Of a stretch of DNA of 64,000 bases, positions 61,040 through 64,000 are shown in pieces. The DNA comes from Pseudomonadota bacterium. Lineage in GTDB: Bacteria > Pseudomonadota > Gammaproteobacteria > CALCKW01. Made by a program: the position numbers and the translations under genes. The notes under the pieces are model-generated. The model searched no databases. It was not told where the DNA came from and saw only the letters and a list, made by a program, of their open reading frames with translations. The DNA is taken from contig JBCCUP010000002.1 of NCBI GenBank assembly GCA_039196715.1, forward strand, positions 1 to 64,000, read 5' to 3'. Numbering within the stretch: position 1 is the first letter of the stretch; every line of letters starts with the position of its first letter.

Positions 61040-62386
61040 ATGCCCGCAGTCAGAAAAAACTACCTTGGTGTACTGATCGGGGTCTTGATCGGCGCCTCCC
61101 TGACGCTCGGCCACAGTGTGCTGGCAACGCGCAATGACCCGGGCGCGATTCCGATCGACCAACTGCGCACCTTCACGGACGTCTTCACCCGCATCAAACG
61201 CAACTACGTCGAAGAAGTCAGCGACGAAGACCTGCTCGAACTCGCCATCCGCGGCATGCTCTCGGGGCTGGACCCGCACTCGGCCTACCTCGACGAGGAG
61301 CAGTACAACGAGCTGCGCATCGGCACCTCGGGTGAATTCGGCGGCCTCGGCATCGAGGTCGGCATGGAGGACGGTTTCGTCAAGGTGGTCTCACCGATCG
61401 ACGACACCCCGGCCCAACGCGCCGGTGTGCTCGCCGGGGACCTCATCATTCGCCTGGACGACAAATCCGTCAAAGGCTTGTCACTCAACGACGCCGTCAA
61501 ACTGATGCGGGGCAAACCCGGCAGCCCGATTTCGCTGACGATCGTGCGTGAGGGGGCAGACGCCCCGCTAACCATCGAGGTCGTGCGCGACATCATCCAG
61601 GTCAGCAGCGTGCGTGATCGCCTGATCGAAGGCGGTTTCGGCTACGTCCGCATCTCGAGCTTCCAGAACAAGACCACGCGCAACCTGGTCAGCTCGGTGC
61701 GGGAACTCACCGATCGCCACGGCGACGACCTGCGCGGCCTGGTGCTGGACCTGCGCAACAACCCCGGCGGCGTGCTGTCCGCGGCAGTGGGCGTGTCGGA
61801 CGCCTTCCTCGAAGAGGGGCTGGTGGTCTACACCGACGGCCGCGACCGCGACAACCACCTGAGCTACAGCGCACGCCGCGGCGACATCCTCAACGGCGCG
61901 CCGCTCGTGGTCCTGGTGAACCAGGGCTCGGCCTCGGCGTCCGAGATCGTCGCCGGTGCGCTTCAGGATCACCGCCGCGCCATCATCCTCGGCCACACCA
62001 CCTTCGGCAAAGGCTCGGTGCAGACCATCCAGGACCTGCCAAACGGCGGCGCCGTGAAGCTGACCACCGCGCGTTACTACACGCCGGATGGCCGCAGCAT
62101 CCAGGCCGAGGGCATCGTGCCGGATATCGAAGTCGGCAACTTCCAGCTGCAGCAGGAGAGCGCGAACCGGCTCTCGCCGATCTCGGAGTCGTCACTCAGC
62201 GGCCACCTGAGCAACCCGAACGACGAAGCTGACGCCGAGTCGGCCGACGCCGCTGACGCCGCCGAACTGGACCCGAACGCGCCCACCACACTGCGCGAGA
62301 TCGCCAACAGCGACTACACGCTGTACGAAGCCGTCAACCTGCTGCGGGGCCTGGACATCACCCGCTCCGCTGCGCGCGACTCCTGA
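61040..62386 (+). CDS. ctpA: carboxy-terminal processing protease, S41 family
   Basis: Periplasmic serine protease of 448 residues. An N-terminal signal or anchor (YLGVLIGVLIGASLTLGHSV) is followed by a PDZ domain (about 90-170) and an S41 core. The catalytic Ser is in NQGSASASEIVAGALQ, the Lys in TFGKGSVQT. RNNPGGVL is the usual strand. It trims C-termini of periplasmic or envelope proteins. AGGA precedes ATG 61040 in the message. Confidence 0.93.
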   Translation: MPAVRKNYLGVLIGVLIGASLTLGHSVLATRNDPGAIPIDQLRTFTDVFTRIKRNYVEEVSDEDLLELAIRGMLSGLDPHSAYLDEEQYNELRIGTSGEFGGLGIEVGMEDGFVKVVSPIDDTPAQRAGVLAGDLIIRLDDKSVKGLSLNDAVKLMRGKPGSPISLTIVREGADAPLTIEVVRDIIQVSSVRDRLIEGGFGYVRISSFQNKTTRNLVSSVRELTDRHGDDLRGLVLDLRNNPGGVLSAAVGVSDAFLEEGLVVYTDGRDRDNHLSYSARRGDILNGAPLVVLVNQGSASASEIVAGALQDHRRAIILGHTTFGKGSVQTIQDLPNGGAVKLTTARYYTPDGRSIQAEGIVPDIEVGNFQLQQESANRLSPISESSLSGHLSNPNDEADAESADAADAAELDPNAPTTLREIANSDYTLYEAVNLLRGLDITRSAARDS

Positions 62387-62499
62387 AGCGGCCCACGCCC
62401 CCCGGCCGATCGACCCGGCCGGTGCGGCGTCGCGCTGTCTCAGATCGGCAGCACTAACAACGCCCAATGTCAACGTGGCGCTACGCCGACCCTTCTCCG

Positions 62500-62505
62500 T
62501 ATAAT
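62500..62505 (+). promoter_or_regulatory. consensus -10 element upstream of yibQ
   Basis: An exact TATAAT stands 36 bases before the GTG start. No good -35 is seen at the normal distance. Confidence 0.35.
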
Positions 62506-62540
62506 TTTACGCGTCGTCTATACTCCTGTGGGGACCGTGC

Positions 62541-63458
62541 GTGCGCATCACACCTTGGCTGGCCAACCTGGCTGTTGGCATCACCCTGCCGCTGACCCTC
62601 CTGTCCCCGCTTGCACACGCCGCTGACGCCCTGCCCAATGTCACGGCGGCGTTGGCCGAGAGCCGCGCCACGGTGTCGATCATCATCGACGATGTCGGAC
62701 ACAACCGGCGCTACGGCGAGCGTGTCGCCCGACTGCCCGCGCCCCTGACCCTGTCGATCCTGCCGCACACGCCGTTCGATCAGCACTTCGCCAACCTCGG
62801 GCGGACACTCGGCAAGGAAGTGATGTTGCACATGCCGATGCAGGCCATCGGCAACCGGGCGGCGTATCCAAACCAGCTTGAAGCCGACATGGCCCACCCG
62901 ACTTTCATGGCCACGCTGCGCAGCAACCTCGGCGCTTTTGACGGGTACACCGGCATCAACAACCACCAGGGCAGCCTGATGATGGGCAACGCACCGCGGC
63001 TCGAGTGGATGATGGCCGAGATTGCCAACCGCAACGTGTTCTTTGTCGACAGCCGGACGATTGGTCGCTCACCGGCCAACCGCATTGCGACGCGCTACGG
63101 CATCGCCACCAGCGACCGCGACGTGTTCCTCGACCACGAGGTGTCCGAGACCGTGATCAGCCGGCAGTTCGACCGTCTCGTGACACGGGCGCTGCGCGAC
63201 GGGCACGCCGTGGCCATTGGCCACCCGCACCCTGCCACCATTGCCGTGCTCGAACGCAAGCTGCCGTCGCTCGCGAAACTTGGCATTGCCGTGGTGCCGG
63301 TCTCGACCACCATCGCGCTGCAGAGCGGCGCGACGCTGTACGCCGCAGGCGACGCGGTGCTCGACCACGGTCGCCCCGCCCAGCCGACGGTCCGCGCGAG
63401 ACAGAACCCGCTGCTGCGTGAGATCGGCGACAACGAGCTCTACACCGCCACCCGCTGA
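62541..63458 (+). CDS. yibQ: divergent polysaccharide deacetylase family protein (YibQ)
   Basis: Periplasmic protein of 305 residues. A signal peptide (VRITPWLANLAVGITLPLTL...) is followed by the DUF610-type deacetylase-like fold: VSIIIDDVGHN, LTLSILPHTPFD, EVMLHMPMQ, and FVDSRTIG further on. Catalytic activity is unproven in the family. The start is a GTG at 62541. It commonly follows envC and ctpA, as here. Confidence 0.9.
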   Translation: MRITPWLANLAVGITLPLTLLSPLAHAADALPNVTAALAESRATVSIIIDDVGHNRRYGERVARLPAPLTLSILPHTPFDQHFANLGRTLGKEVMLHMPMQAIGNRAAYPNQLEADMAHPTFMATLRSNLGAFDGYTGINNHQGSLMMGNAPRLEWMMAEIANRNVFFVDSRTIGRSPANRIATRYGIATSDRDVFLDHEVSETVISRQFDRLVTRALRDGHAVAIGHPHPATIAVLERKLPSLAKLGIAVVPVSTTIALQSGATLYAAGDAVLDHGRPAQPTVRARQNPLLREIGDNELYTATR

Positions 63459-63474
63459 ACCCGCTGGCAGGGCA

Positions 63475-63505
63475 CAAAAAAAGGCCGCGTCACCGCGGCC
63501 TTTTT
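63475..63505. terminator. bidirectional terminator between yibQ and glmS
   Basis: GGCCGCG-TCAC-CGCGGCC is flanked by an A-run and a T-run, so it ends both convergent genes. Confidence 0.9.
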
Positions 63506-63547
63506 CGGTCCGAGTGTCGGGTTGCCCGAAGCCACCCGGGTGTGCGC

Positions 63548-64000
63548 CTACTCGACGGTCACACTCTTGGCTAGGTTGCGCGGCTGGTCCACGTCGGTGC
63601 CACGCATCACCGCCACGTGGTAGCTCAGCAGCTGCACAGGGATGGTGAACACGATCGGCGCGACCGACTCCGGGCAGTCCGGCAGGCGCAGGATCTTGAA
63701 GCCGTCGGCGTCCTTGATGTCCGAGCTCTGCTCGGCGAACACGTAGAGCTGACCACCGCGGGTGCGAACCTCCTCCATGTTGGCCTTGAGCTTTTCGAGC
63801 AGCACATCGTTCGGGGCCACGGTGACCACCGGCATGTCGTTGTCGATCAGCGCGAGGGGGCCGTGCTTGAGCTCGCCGGCCGGGTAGCCCTCGGCGTGGA
63901 TGTAGGAGATTTCCTTGAGCTTCAGCGCGCCCTCAAGCGCGATCGGGAAAAAAGGCCCTCGGCCGAGAAAGATCGCGTTGTGCTTCTCGACGAAATCCTC
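63548..64000 (-). CDS. glmS: glutamine-fructose-6-phosphate aminotransferase, C-terminal part
   Basis: The last 150 codons of glmS; the gene runs off the right edge. The reading shows [46 protein letters not shown], the SIS sugar-isomerase domain, and ends in LAKSVTVE, the family C-terminus with the catalytic Lys. The enzyme makes glucosamine 6-phosphate for cell-wall and LPS synthesis. The N-terminal amidotransferase part is outside the window. Confidence 0.95.
   Translation of the reverse strand, partial: EDFVEKHNAIFLGRGPFFPIALEGALKLKEISYIHAEGYPAGELKHGPLALIDNDMPVVTVAPNDVLLEKLKANMEEVRTRGGQLYVFAEQSSDIKDADGFKILRLPDCPESVAPIVFTIPVQLLSYHVAVMRGTDVDQPRNLAKSVTVE

Overview
The window is GC-rich chromosomal DNA from a proteobacterium, most likely an aerobic, marine-type gammaproteobacterium. 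The best taxonomic marks are the order gmk-rpoZ-spoT-ridA-recG, a CpxAR system with a CpxP/Spy-like gene, hrpA, pepN, and the run envC-ctpA-yibQ beside glmS. TRAP uptake, a pyrrolysine-free MttB-like protein, a DMGDH-type flavoprotein and methanethiol oxidase suggest use of marine osmolytes and methyl compounds. One DUF2852 protein is more typical of alphaproteobacteria. No rRNA, tRNA, CRISPR array, IS element or prophage was recognised.

Layout. 0-5 kb: a decayed epimerase fragment, srkA, an OmpA-like lipoprotein, gnd and a DMT transporter. 5-11.5 kb (+): MttB-like protein, DMGDH-like protein, MAPEG protein, GMC oxidoreductase, cupin. 11.5-19.2 kb (-): an N-formylglutamate-amidohydrolase-family protein, TRAP DctQ/M/P, a glutamine-synthetase-like ligase, an aldehyde dehydrogenase and an iron alcohol dehydrogenase, with a divergent RpiR regulator. 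20.5-28 kb: methanethiol oxidase plus a membrane protein, small unknowns, thioesterase II, a MutT-like Nudix protein, a degenerate subtilase-fold protein, and rhodanese-cobS-cobC. 27.8-31 kb: CpxP/Spy-like protein, a CpxR box, an outer-membrane protein, CpxA and CpxR. 31-39.4 kb: an ABC exporter, then gmk-rpoZ-spoT-ridA-recG. 39.4-49.4 kb: a regulator-rich accessory stretch (LuxR, LysR, two TetR, BLUF, cupin, VOC, GST, DUF2852, DUF4864, ClpP-like protein). 49.5-64 kb: hrpA, a secreted protein, an MFS transporter, pepN, a metzincin-like membrane protein, envC, ctpA, yibQ and the 3' part of glmS.

The most interesting unit is the minus-strand operon at 11.5-19.2 kb. I infer that an amine, perhaps an amino alcohol, is imported by the TRAP system and gamma-glutamylated by the GS-like enzyme. 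The alcohol would then be oxidised to the aldehyde and the acid, and an amide hydrolase would release glutamate. The logic resembles the Puu and Ipu pathways with a different gene set. Several operators are readable: an exact CpxR box, a pair of dyads around a TetR gene and its cupin target, and a second pair between another TetR gene and the DUF2852 gene.
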